Below, piece by piece: positions 15,374 to 26,200 of a stretch of 64,000 bases of DNA. A model generated the notes under the pieces. The model made no database searches, had not been told where the DNA came from, and saw only the letters and a list, made by a program, of their open reading frames with translations. This stretch comes from Lepidurus packardi (taxonomy: Eukaryota; Arthropoda; Branchiopoda; Notostraca; Triopsidae). Position 1 is the stretch's first letter. The number at the start of each line of letters is the position of its first letter. The stretch lies in contig JAKZAN010000005.1 in NCBI GenBank assembly GCA_023053545.1, positions 5,208,001-5,272,000 of the forward strand, given 5' to 3'. Position numbers and translations under genes: made by a program.

Positions 15374-16061
15374 GTTTCCTAACAAACTACATTATAGATA
15401 CATTACTTACTTAGCTTTTTTTTAAGAAATGAAATATTAACGGACGGAGTGGACAAATAAGTGTACCTCTCTAAATGGCGTATGTAGTTATTTAAATCAC
15501 AATCTTTGTCGAAATGTAATCACACTGTAAACTGTAGTTATTGTAAACTCGCGTTATATTGCTCGTTGTGTTTCATAACCACGACTGACAACGTATTAAC
15601 AGCGCAGGTGTCGATCCCGGACCAGGTAAGGTCAGACTGGTCTCCAGGGTCAGGAAAAACATTCCATACGAAGGTCAAGTCGATTATATATACCAAACTT
15701 TTATACCTATCATCGTAACCTTGTACCAGCGCTAATAGATAAAGGCGCTAGGCCTCAGGGCAACTGTCCTCCCATGCTTTAAGGATAGGAAAACTTGAAT
15801 TTTGGAGGAAAGGGGCGAAGCTTAAACCGCTAAATAAAACAAAATCAATTATCGCTAGGTTGCTTTCCCACCACTCTTCAGGGAAATGAAATTAGGGTAT
15901 ATAAAAAGGTAAGTTAGCTCGTGTTTGGTATATCAGTCCTCAGCGCAGGAAAGCCAAGTATGCTTTATTGCCTATATTAAATTATGTATATTTATTTGCA
16001 TTCTTACATTTGCTTATCTTTTCCTTCCAGTTGATCCACGACGCAAGCAACCAAGTGTATA
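15374..16061 (+). promoter_or_regulatory. Divergent promoter region; TATA box, initiator and leader intron of the coiled-coil gene
   Basis: A TATATAAAAA box starts at 15898, followed by TCAGTC at 15933-15938, the arthropod initiator at the correct spacing. A leader intron runs from GTATGC at 15958 to TTCCTTCCAG ending at 16030, and the 16062 ATG follows 31 nt later. The DUF4806 gene starts on the opposite strand at 15373, about 560 bp from this promoter. Confidence 0.65.
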
Positions 16062-17291
16062 ATGGCATCCGATCAGAGAGGCGAAGATTTACGTATCGAC
16101 TGCGACGAAGCTCGACATGAATTTCATACAATAGAGAACCCCTGCAAGACGTGTATGTTCTGCATGCTGAAACGACAAATGACGGGGAGCAGGCTGATGC
16201 TTGGAGAGCACGAACACCGCAAAGAACATCAAGAAGAACTCATTAAAGTAAGTCTTTTAATTGTGTATTTATTTTTGGAAATGAATTTTCTAACGCTTGT
16301 TTATCCATTTTCTTAGAGGTTACGAGAAGATAACGCTAAATTACGTAGGGACCGAGCCAACTTCAAGATTAGGCTTTCGGAGCACGAGCAGCACATCGAA
16401 ATGCAATGCAAACTCATTGAAGTAAGTCTTATAATTCAAATTTCGTTGGAACTATTTTTCTAACGCCAGTTTTCCCATTTACGCAGAGGATACGAGAAGA
16501 CAATGCTAGTTTATATATGGACAAAGCCAACTTAAAGACCAGGCTTTCAGAGCAGGAGCAGCACATCGAAATGCAAGACCAACTCCTTAAAGTAAGTCTT
16601 ATAATTACTTATTTTTTTCGAACTGGTTTTTCTAACACGTGTTTTTCCCTTTTCGCAGAACCTGCGTCAAGATTACTTCCGTGTAATGATGGAGCGAGAC
16701 GATTTATTAGGACGACATATTAGTAGCACACTTTCCGCACCGGAGTCCTCTTCGAAAACCAAGGTACGGGTACTTTCTCTCCCTTCATCTGACTGACTGA
16801 CTCCCATCCCATGACAACCCTTCTTCCTATACTTTCTCAGGATTAGTCAAAGGCCTGGCCGTGTCTTCGGATTTTTAAGGGGTCAGCAGCGGTTAAGGTC
16901 ATCACTTGTCTTTCCAGTCGTCTACCCTTCCTGCTCCTTGCTTCCCTCCCTCACACCCTTTCAATTCCTTATATAATTATTTTTTCGAATTTCGGTTTTT
17001 CTAACGCGTGTTCTTCCATTTTCACAGGGCTTTCAGAGCAGTTCTGAAGAGAAGAAACTCGCAGCAACTCACAGTGGCGACAATGGGGGCTGGAAATCGA
17101 CTAATCCGCTCTTTTACATCCCTCCATCGACCTATTCCGGTCCTTTTCCTTTACCCAAGTCCATAATTACCGCACCTACTCCAGATGCTGAACCTGTCCC
17201 GAACCTGTCCCAAACCTCTCCTCCATATATTATTTTTTCGCGACGAATCCCAATCTATACTACAATCCGACCCGAATACCATGCGCCGTAA
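16062..17291 (+). CDS. Coiled-coil protein with triplicated 35-codon exon, unknown family
   Basis: Five coding exons: 16062-16247, 16317-16421, 16487-16591, 16659-16763, 17028-17291 (254 aa). Exons 2, 3 and 4 are each exactly 105 nt and all introns are phase 0. Exons 2 and 3 are clearly homologous (RLREDNAKLRRDRANFKIRL against RIREDNASLYMDKANLKTRL, then SEHEQHIEMQ against SEQEQHIEMQ); exon 4 is a diverged third copy (NLRQDYFRVMMERDDLLGRH). The introns are homologous as well (GTAAGTCTT...TTTTTCTAAC...CAG). Exon 1 has a Cys-rich CKTCMFCML and ends EHEHRKEHQEELIK, resembling the repeat end. The repeats should form a parallel coiled coil; the last exon is Pro/Ser-rich. I do not recognise the family. 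Confidence 0.7.
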
Positions 17292-17790
17292 ACCGGTCAA
17301 AAGTGTTTTTGACATCTGACATATTGTATAAAACATTGTTGTATAAAACACGCTGTTTTGTAAAAATAAAAAAAAAAGTCTTCGTTCCTAATTAACCGAG
17401 ACTCGTCTGGTTGTTCCGGCTTGATGTCATACAGCACACATCCGCTTTCTTGAACTGTGACCTCGCTATAACGACATTAACCTTTCAGGGATGACCCTTT
17501 CCTAAAACTTCCCCAAAGTTGGTGATACTCTGGAAAAGAAACGGGTATAGGGAAACGGGTGTAGTATACTCAGTGGTCTAATCCTTACCCGTTTGCTTAT
17601 TTCGATCCGTTTTGTACCGAACCAAACCTAAACTTTGGGAAAGTGGAATCCGTTTCTACTCCGAGCTCCAAGGCACAAAACATTCCCTTCCCTTTTCATT
17701 ATATGGAACCTTTAATTCCCAAATGAATCCATGGCCTTTCTATTCATTGGCAGAAATGCAAGTTTTCTGAATGCTGAAAGTATCAATTGA
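17292..17790. other. 3' UTR and spacer inside the 8.6-kb element
   Basis: An AATAAA lies near 17366, about 75 nt after the stop of the coiled-coil gene, the likely poly(A) signal. Nothing else supported. Confidence 0.4.
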
Positions 17791-18022
17791 TACAAGCAGA
17801 AAGTCGGCTTTGAATATACTGAAACTTTAAAGTTCTAAACAACGTTGGAAGTGTGAACGTGTTTTTGAAACAAACTATTTCGATAGATAAAGTGTCGTAT
17901 TTCGTCGTACAAGCAGAAAGTCGCCTTTGAATATACTGAAACTTTAAATTTCTAAACAACGTTGGAATTGTGAACGTGTTTTTGGAACACACTATTCCAT
18001 AGATAAAGTGCCGTATTTCAGT
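17791..18022. repeat. Two-copy tandem repeat, unit about 117 bp
   Basis: Unit 1 (17791-17907) and unit 2 (17908-18022) share TACAAGCAGAAAGTCG, TTTGAATATACTGAAACTTT and AACAACGTTGGAA...GTGAACGTGTTTTTG. A partial third tail (GTCGTATTTCAG) follows to about 18055. Confidence 0.8.
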
Positions 18023-18111
18023 TCAGAAAGAAACAAATCGTCGTATTTCAGTGTAGAACAGGCAAAGGTGCGGTCGCATTTCAATTTAAAAAAAAAAGTT
18101 TTCTTGCAAAA

Positions 18112-18195
18112 ATGGAGCCTCCCCGAGTAGTGAAAAGGAGAGGCGGATATAAGCGTTACCTTGAACTTCACCCAACAGCCCGAATTCCGAAATGA
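18112..18195 (+). CDS. Tiny ORF, 27 aa, basic
   Basis: Starts ATGGAGCCTCCCCGAG and reads a Lys/Arg/Gly-rich peptide (MEPPRVVKRRGGYKRYLE...). Its TGA overlaps the next ATG (ATGA at 18192). It could be an upstream ORF of the following spliced ORF or chance. Confidence 0.25.
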   Translation: MEPPRVVKRRGGYKRYLELHPTARIPK

Positions 18196-18768
18196 ACATT
18201 ATTCAGGCTAAAGCAGACAATGAGTAAGTATTTGCAAAAATTTATTATTAATCTAACTGTATGCGGTTCAAATTCGTAGGGGTGTCTTAGGAGTTCTTTT
18301 ACTATATTGTATAATCTTGAACGGTGTCACCGTTCAAGACGGGGACTTTCTCTGCACTATTTTTATTTATTTTTAAACGGTTCACGCACCGAAATAGTGG
18401 TGAACAAGGCCAGTAAAGAATAAGAGTATCAGAGCTATCAAAGGGCATTTTTGAGTATCAGAGCTATCAAAAGGCCAAATAAATAAGTTGTTCTGTTTTT
18501 GTGTATGTGTTTCGAGGTAAATGGATTCTTTGTTGTTGTTGTTTACATTTTTTCAAACCAGAAATCGTGACATTTTATAATGAGAAAATACCATTTTTAT
18601 TTGAATCGTATTTACCCTAATTTTATTTTCTCAACTCTTTCATTTTTTAGCGTCTCCATCGTTCAAAAAATGTCAAGCACACCTTCGGCTTCCAGTACCC
18701 CGCCCGTTAATGGCCAATACTTCCTCAATTACGCCACATATGCAACAGTGATGCCGGTACCAGTATAA
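18192..18768 (+). CDS. Possible small spliced ORF, 49 aa, unknown
   Basis: Exon 18192-18223 (MNIIQAKADN) joins with matching phase, via GTAAGT and a good pyrimidine tract ending TTTTTTAG at 18650, to 18651-18768 (...VQKMSSTPSASSTPPVNGQ...). The product is Ser/Thr/Pro-rich with no recognised domain. Support is limited to splice signals and phase. Confidence 0.3.
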
Positions 18769-20520
18769 AAAAAAATCCTGCACTACCTCCAGCCTCAAAT
18801 CAGGCCTCTTGAGCAGACCTGTTTGCCATCGCCAAGTCAACAAGTGGTGCAATTTTTCAAAAGTCGTGCAGTATCAACAAGTGGTGCAGTTTTGGCCGAA
18901 GCTGCCCTAGTTGGTTGGTTGATGTTTTAAAACGACCGACGTCGATTCTTCGACACACAATGCGTTGGGACAACGTTCACAATACGCACACGGACGGGCA
19001 TGTTGTAAATGCGAAAGGGGAGAACATGTTCATTAATTGACCGTCACTTTGTGCACTTGTTTTACTTTAGGCCTTTCTGTTGTTTGGCCTATTGTTGCCT
19101 TTTCTTGCACTTTTTTCCGTCTTTGCATGTAAAGCCTTTCTTGCATTTTAGGGCCGACTCGACAGTAGTCCTACGAAGCCCCCGACACTAGGCCGCTACG
19201 AGCCAATTAGTTAAGAGCAAATTACTTAAATCTGTATATTTTAGGGAATGTTGGTTAATTGGAGTGTCTGGAGAATAATTTCCCCCAAGGTAAAGGGGTA
19301 CATTGGTGGTAGATAAAGGGAAGAAACTGTATATGATAGAGTCCGGCTTTGGACAGGAACGGAAATAAACCCTACGAAAAAAGTCATCCGCGACAATATC
19401 CCATACTTTCTAATTTTAAATCCGAGTAAACGAATCCTGAGAAGTCTGCTGGCGTCCGGTAATCTTTCGCATTAACAAGTAATAAATGTGACCAAAGGAA
19501 AAGTGACCGGAGGCGTTATTATCACATAGCCTGTTCAGTGACGTAATTTGCATGTGTGATTGTTATAATCACCAGTGGATAAGACTGATATACCAATGTT
19601 GGTCTCGAGAACGGTCTCGCTGGTCTATACAATTTTGGGTAGTCTCGGTCTCGAAACCTGGTGATGTGAAGCCTGGAATCGTCTTGGAGCGTCATATAGC
19701 ATCTTACAGCGTCTTGGAAGCGTCTTGGTAGCGACTTTTGGAGCGTAGTGCAGCATCTTGGGAGTGTCTCGGAGCGTCAAGGAACGTCTTGGATGATCCA
19801 GTCGCTTGGGAGCTGAGCTGAGGGGAACGGGAAAGTGGTTATAGGGTACGGAGCGATCTTTTCGGGGAATGTACCTTTCCCATACAACGACATCTAGTGG
19901 CAATACAATATGTTGTTTTGGACATCTAGTGGCAATATATAGAAACATTTCTAAGCGCTTCTTTTGACAAACGTCTTTGAAATTATTTTCCATAAAATTT
20001 TCCATATAACAAATGAAAGGCCGGGAAATTCTCACCAAAAATGTTTTAATTGATCAAATACAGCAGTTGAGTTCAGCAAAACCTCACATTTCAAATCATG
20101 GAGGAAAAAGGCAATATGACGAAAAAGCGCGTTGTTTCCGCTTTCCGTTGTATCCTGCCAAAAACACGTTTTTCATAATTTGAAGTATATCCTGGGTACA
20201 AGCTTGAAGCGTATTTACAATTCCGACCTTTCGATGATAAATAGAACCATAATAAAGGAACTACGCATGTTTCTGTACTGCTTAAAATACGTCAATTCAA
20301 AGCAAAATAAACAGACTAGTAAACGTCTATTAAACGTATTCAAGACGTCTAATAGACGTCTTTTAAACGTACAGCGTAAACGTACGTCTTTTAAACGTAC
20401 AGCGTAATAGCGAATGTTTCAAAGTTTGAGTGGAACGACATCTGGAGGGAAAAGTTACAACCATTTGCCAAAGATTAAAAATGAACCCGCGCGAAACAAA
20501 ATAAATTGTTTTACTGGCAA
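18769..20520. other. Right part of the 8.6-kb element, no gene recognised
   Basis: Contains short degenerate repeats: GCGTCTTGG-like units at about 19680-19800, a duplicated GACATCTAGTGGCAATA (19888 and 19920) and AAACGTCT/AGACGTC palindromic runs at 20320-20403. I saw no transposase catalytic motif in this part by eye. Confidence 0.4.
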
Positions 20521-20761
20521 AAGAAAAATCCCCTTAGGGACAATATACTTGACTCTAAGTGACGTTGCTTCGACGTGAAAGAGACGATACTTTGAGCGTT
20601 GAAATTTGACGTTACTGCGACGTAAAGTGTTTAATCGGATTAAAGTTGGGGAAAGAAAAATCCCCGTAGGACTATATACTTGACTCTGAGCAACGTTGTT
20701 TCGACCTAAAACGGACGATACCTTGGACGTCTAAATTTGACGATTATACAACGTAAAGGTG
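20521..20761. repeat. Right subterminal duplication, unit about 130 bp
   Basis: Two imperfect copies starting AAGAAAAATCCCC (20521 and about 20653), each with TATACTTGACTCT, GACGATAC and AAATTTGACG. Together with the ACGTC motifs these mirror the left subterminal repeats. Confidence 0.65.
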
Positions 20762-20839
20762 ACATACAATTGGCAGTCCGTCTTAACGTCACAAAGTGAC
20801 GTCAATTTCAGACGTCGGTGACGTCATTTCAACCATTTA

Positions 20840-20864
20840 TCGACCAACTTGTGCTACTTGGGAA
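20840..20864 (-). repeat. Right terminal inverted repeat of the 8.6-kb element
   Basis: 25 bp ending CTTGTGCTACTTGGGAA; exact inverse of 12276-12300. Confidence 0.85.
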
Positions 20865-21661
20865 GCACCATAGCAAACCGGCGAACTTCAAGGCAATCCT
20901 ACCAAATCCAACACCATTAGGAATCACTTATTGAATTCTACTTCACAAAATTTATTTTTAACGAGTATGTAAATCTAGAATATATACTGTTATAATGGAG
21001 CCGAGGTAAAAACTTTGCACCGATTTTATAACTTTGTAGCCAGCTTTGTAACTGAATCGAGATTGTAGCTATATAAGCCAACTTTTTAACCGAAGACAAA
21101 TTCTTGTAACCGGTTTTGTAAGTTTATAACCGGGGTTCTAGGTTTATAACCTGAATTTGTAACCCATTATAACCCTTGTACCTCTGCAATATGGCATGGT
21201 TACAAAACTTCCTTATAACCTTCGTACACCTGGAAACCGTACACCTGGAGTTCCGAACCCCTTGGCATTGACTTCGTTTTGTTTGTTTCAACTAGTGGAA
21301 GGACCTTTCACATTTTTGTTGTAGGTTTGACCCTTAACATTTAATTTTTTTTGTTCAAACATGTATTTCAAACTAATATCCTGTAATGTAATACCCTAGT
21401 CAAGTTTGCATTTGCAATTTTCTGTTGTTTCTTCCCAACCCTACAGTTGGCTTTTAGTTGCTAAGTGTAGGGTTGGGAAGCTTCATTCCTTGAATTCCTT
21501 TCGCGTTTCGCGTTTTAGCCACAACGGGTACTATCCACTTGCTCTGCCATCTGCTTTTAATGCGCAGTTGTTATTGTTTAGCTGGTTCTGTTTAATTACG
21601 TCAAATCATCGTCCTGGGAAATTTTTTGCAAGACTGTTGAAGTAGTGCTTAATGCTACGTA
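20865..21661. other. CREBL2 upstream region with degenerate TTTGTAACC repeats and a hairpin
   Basis: From about 20995 to 21190 the text repeats TTTGTAAC/TTATAACC variants at irregular spacing. A perfect 15-bp inverted repeat (CTTCCCAACCCTACA at 21431-21445, inverse at 21466-21480, 20-nt loop) lies about 180 bp before the CREBL2 start. No gene seen. Confidence 0.55.
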
Positions 21662-22201
21662 ATGAATTTTGACAAACAACTGGATGCCACTCAAGAGGTA
21701 AAGCCATTTTTGCACTAGTTTGTAACACGGAACAAAGCAAATGGAATGTAGCTTACATAATACGGTTTCCGCTAAAAAAAAGTCTTTTCTTGGATAGGAG
21801 GCCAGTGAATTTCGTGACGGTCGTCGCGCTCGTAAATCGAGGAAAGCTGATAAACAACAATCTGGGGATGTCAAAGCCAAATTAGGTAATTAAGCAATAG
21901 ATGTTACTTGTACAAATTTGTATGTATTATTTTATTTATTTTCTCAGAGCGAAGTCGCCAGAGTGCTCGTGAATGTCGAGCCAGGAAGAAGCTTCGATAC
22001 CAGTACCTCGAGGAACTCGTTTCGCAGCGGGAAAAGGCAGTAGTTGCATTAAGAGAAGAACTGGAAAGTTATCGTCAATGGTCACACGAATTAGACGACG
22101 GACTTGTCACTGAAGCTTTCCAGCAAGCTATCAGTTCTATTAAGTTAGAGAAGGGTTTCTTACATAATTTTGTCACGGTGAAAATGGAGGGTGAATTCTA
22201 A
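21662..22201 (+). CDS. CREBL2: CREB-like 2 basic leucine zipper protein
   Basis: Three exons (21662-21697, 21798-21885, 21948-22201), 125 aa against 120 in human. The basic region and zipper are nearly the family consensus: ERSRQSARECRARKKLRYQY then LEELVSQREKAVVALREELE. The preceding exon gives the conserved basic stretch GRRARKSRKADK. CREBL2 is a small bZIP cofactor that heterodimerises with CREB-type factors in metabolic control (family knowledge). The first exon is short (12 codons) and inferred from phase. The C-terminus after residue 85 is lineage-specific. Confidence 0.9.
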
Positions 22202-23266
22202 AACAACCATTTTTTAAAATTTTGTTACTTGTAATGTATATAAGCCGCTTTTGCCAACTTATGTGTATATGGTTGGAGATGTATAAACCAAAAATCCAAC
22301 AAAAGCTTAGTTTATTTTCTGGACATCCCTGTACAAAAATCTGGTAAAATGTGTAATATTACATTCATTTTAAACACTGATTTGAAGTTGAGTTAGTGCA
22401 AAACCGTAGGAAGCTTTCAGAGCAGTGAAAGCTTCGTATGGTTTGTGCCGTGCTCGTGTTAACTATTGAAGGAAGATTTAAAGCTAACATTCTCTCATAG
22501 AACGCCAGCTAGAAAGCGAAAAATCGTAAAACTACAGGCGACTGGAGTGATGTGCAACTCGTCCTTTTTATGAATTGAAGAAAATAGCCCCAGGTTGCAA
22601 AAACACGTGACACGAATAAAGGCAACGTTTATAAGGTTAGGTTAAAGCGTTTGTAATTTTGTTACAATCTTCATGGAAAGAGCCGGAAAACATGGACAAC
22701 AATAAGCATAATACTTCAGGGCGAAACTCCAAATGTTGCTCCTACCAAAAAAATGCAGAAAAATACGCTCCTGATGATTTTAAGCTAAGAAGTTCAAAAG
22801 CAGTCCAAGTTTGGCACGTGCTAAATCGTGATATGTGAAGAACATTTCTTTTAAACCAATAATGCGGTATAATAACAAATAATAAATAGGGGCAAGACAA
22901 AGCTCCCCAATACCGGTTACGTTTTTCAAAGATATAATTAACGGAGAAGGAGCACCAAAAAAACATCCCGTGTAGTACACAGTTCAGTTTCAATAATTCC
23001 CGAAAGATTGTCAAGTAGGCCATTTTCTTTCACTCCGAAAAAGGGGTAGTGGGTATTACAAATATAAATGCTTATTATAAGTCGAATTTAGTATACACAC
23101 AAATCGCAAATCCAAGGCACGCTTTTGTTATAACCTAGCGATGATTAGAATGCTCATTGATACCCCCAAGGTCACTTATATTTTGTTTATCTATCAAAAT
23201 TTAGTTCTGAAAGTTAGTTTCATTCTCTCTCTTGTTGGTTTCCATCCAGTGTGAATTTCTTATCTT
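22202..23266. other. Convergent intergenic region (CREBL2 / talin 3' ends)
   Basis: No coding signal; presumed 3' UTRs of both genes. Confidence 0.4.
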
Positions 23267-26200
23267 TTAATTGTTATGACTTGTGCGTTTCGTCTCTTCC
23301 ATTTGAAACGATTTCGTCGTCATCGTAACGGTCCGTTCCATTCTCTCTGACGTTTGTTGCAATTCCTCGATCGAATGGCCCATATTCGACACATTCCGGA
23401 CTAACGACGTGCTGGTATAAAATTGCGAATTAGAATTATTCGCATCGTTCGGCTGCAATTGCAGATTCGAAACGAGGTGCGTAACTTGTCTGACATTCTC
23501 CGTCTGGGGGCTAGGTTTAGGGCTAATAAACGTACTAAATGTTGTGGTTACGTTCCCGTTCCCTGAGTTATTAAATTTCTGGCGCGATTCTTGAAAGGAG
23601 GGCGTGGCATTGGCCACGCCTTCCGCTTCGGCGGCTTCTCGTTGTTTGACAATGAAATGCGGGACAGTTTGGGGCGAACTGGTATACTGTCGAGGGGGCG
23701 TAGCTGGCGGTTGCTTTCTGAACCCTGCAGGTGACCTTGAAGTATCAAAGGAGCTCATTTTATGCGACTGGGATTGGAAAACAACCGGAGCGGGGCTTCG
23801 TTCGAGATCCGAGTCATTCAGTTGCGTCACTTGCCTTGTCGAAGTATCAAAAGACGACTCGTATCCACTGAAGTACCCTTCCTGATCTCCTTCTTCACCG
23901 GGGCGGTACTTTAGCTTGTGCAGAGCTTCGTATTTTCGTCTGGCGTCTTCCAACTCCTTCTCAATTCTCAGAACTTGCGAGCGAGCTTCGATTTCGTCCG
24001 CAATTCCGCGTACCATGCGTTTGTTCACCACCAGGCTGCTTTCTTCCTCATGAGCAACTGCCTGCTGCGCTGCTTTTACCAAATTATCTGTCGCTCTCTT
24101 AACTGCATTTCCAGCCGCCTAAAAAATGAAAACGAAATTCCCAAAAGTAAAATGTGTTTGAATTCCTGTAGGGGACTAAATGTACTTGTAGTCGTTTCGT
24201 GGATGTGGAATCTGGGTCCGCCTTGACTTTGCAAGCCACCAAGAGTTGCGCGGTGGAGCCAGCCACTTGTTTGGCGGCCGAAATCAGTTTCTCTTCCGAC
24301 CCATTGCCTTGAACCAGCGCATTGGCTGATTCTACCAAGCTGTGAGTAGCGGCTGCTACCAAACGCGCAGCAGAAATGAGACCTTCCGACCATTGGCCTT
24401 CATCAGAGTTGAACTGCGGACGGCGGCTGATCTATAAGATTGGAAAGGGAGAAAAGGAAAATGACGTAAAATAATGAACGTTTCTACAATAAAAAAAGTG
24501 GAGAATTACTTTGCCCTGCTCAATTAACTCTCGTTGGGCATAGGAAGCAGCTTTGACTAAGGCCGAGGTAGCAGCAGCAATGGACTTGGCTGCCTCCAGG
24601 ATCATTTCATCGAAAGAGAGGCTCTCATCCGTTTCCTAACAAAAGTGTTATCAGTTGCCAAAATGAGAACTTGAGAGAAAAGATGTTTTAATTAAACGCA
24701 TTTGGGTGCATGTAAGCTGATGATGTTCATGTCAGTAATAATATGTCTGATATCTGGTTGAGTTGAAAGCCACAACCAAGAATATCAAACATATCTTACA
24801 GGCGGAAACAGGCGTTTTTCTCGGGTTAAATAATTCAATTCAATTAAAACTGACAAGAATGCAAACAAAAGTTCACAAAAGCGTAAACATTTGTGGAACT
24901 TTGACTTACCTTGACTGAGTTTTTCCTGGGACGCAAAAGCAATAACTTCTTGGCAGCAGCATCAATAGAAGATGCAGCTCCCAATAATTCGTTCTCAGCA
25001 ATAACAGAAGGATCTTCCGGATCTTCCCAGTCACTTCCTATAATCAAAATGCAAACAATGAATTAATGACGTAATTCATGAAAACGGCTCAAAGCTTTAC
25101 TTTCAAAACAAAACTAAAATTCGTCTTCAGACAAGAAAGGTAAATATGTACCTTTAAGGTGCTCCGCAGCCGCAACTAGCATAGTAACACTCGTTGCGAT
25201 TTTACGCGACACGTTGGGAAAGTGTGCCTTGGCTTCGGTACCAGCACCTGGTCCAGGTCTGCTTACCACGTACAAAACCAAATCAAGGAGTTCTCGGTAC
25301 TGCTTAGCCACATCCTTTCCAACTTCCAATGTCCGTGTCCTTAACTCCGCTGTTTCTGCTGTGTAAGCGGCCGCCTGTGGGGAGGAAACAACGAAATATG
25401 TTACCTAATTGCAGCCTACATTTTTCAGTTTTAGTGCCCTTGAATAAGTAACCAAAATAACCCCAACCAGAAAAATGGGAAAGGTGCTATGTAAAGAAAC
25501 AAGGCAGCTGAAGGCTTTAGTACATCCTTTAGTAGATGTTATTTGTCTGAAAAAATCCTTCAACTTCAGTTGCATAATCGAATAAATGAAGCCTTAAAAC
25601 AAACGAATAAAGGATATATTACTTTGCAAGTGGCTAGCATATCCGAAATTGCTTTTCGGCCTACGTTAGCCGCCACAATTACATCTTCTTGGCGACCGGT
25701 ATTCCCGGCTGCGACCGCTTTGGCAGTAGCCAAAGTAATGGGTTTGGTAGCACGTACCAAGTCCTCCGGACTGGCTTTCGTTCGAGGTACATCGGAAGAA
25801 TCATACGCCTTTTTTTAAAAAAACAAGCAAACAAGATACTGATTAGCAACTGGATGGCAATAATAACTGATTGAAATTCTGATAAATACTGAAATAGTGA
25901 AATACTGAATTCTGATAAATTCAGAAAATATTTCTTACGCGGATTTCTTGCGCAATAGCTTCAATGGTGGACTCTAAAGCTCTCGTTCCACGCGTATGTT
26001 CATCTTCCACTGCTTTTACGGTTTTCAAGAGCGAAGTCACATTCGTCACCATCACCTGTTCGATTACAAAAATGAAGCGATTTAATTTTTCGTGTTTTTT
26101 TATGAAACGGATAGACACAGAAACACACCCAGTTGCAAGAAAAAAAAGCTTTGGACAACACGTCTTTCCTACGCAAACGGGACTTTTACTCTCGCGGTTA

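Larger units (their letters stand above)
12276..20864. mobile_element. 8.6-kb TIR-bounded DNA element carrying two divergent genes
   Basis: The two ends are perfect inverted copies over 25 bp (12276-12300 and 20840-20864), beginning TTCCCAAGTAGCACAAG. Both subterminal regions are rich in short ACGTC/GACGT repeats in opposite orientation, so the end similarity extends beyond the TIR. Inside are a spliced DUF4806-type gene (13170-15373, minus), a spliced coiled-coil gene (16062-17291, plus), a nested MITE, tandem repeats and tiny ORFs. No transposase was recognised and no clear target-site duplication flanks the ends. Inference: a non-autonomous or two-component DNA transposon, or a domesticated cassette. 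The superfamily is not determined. Confidence 0.75.

Noticed and set aside
12271..20870. Target-site duplication for the 8.6-kb element
   Set aside because: Compared the bases next to both TIRs with the terminus placed at TTCCC or CCC; no matching direct repeat of 2-8 bp was convincing.
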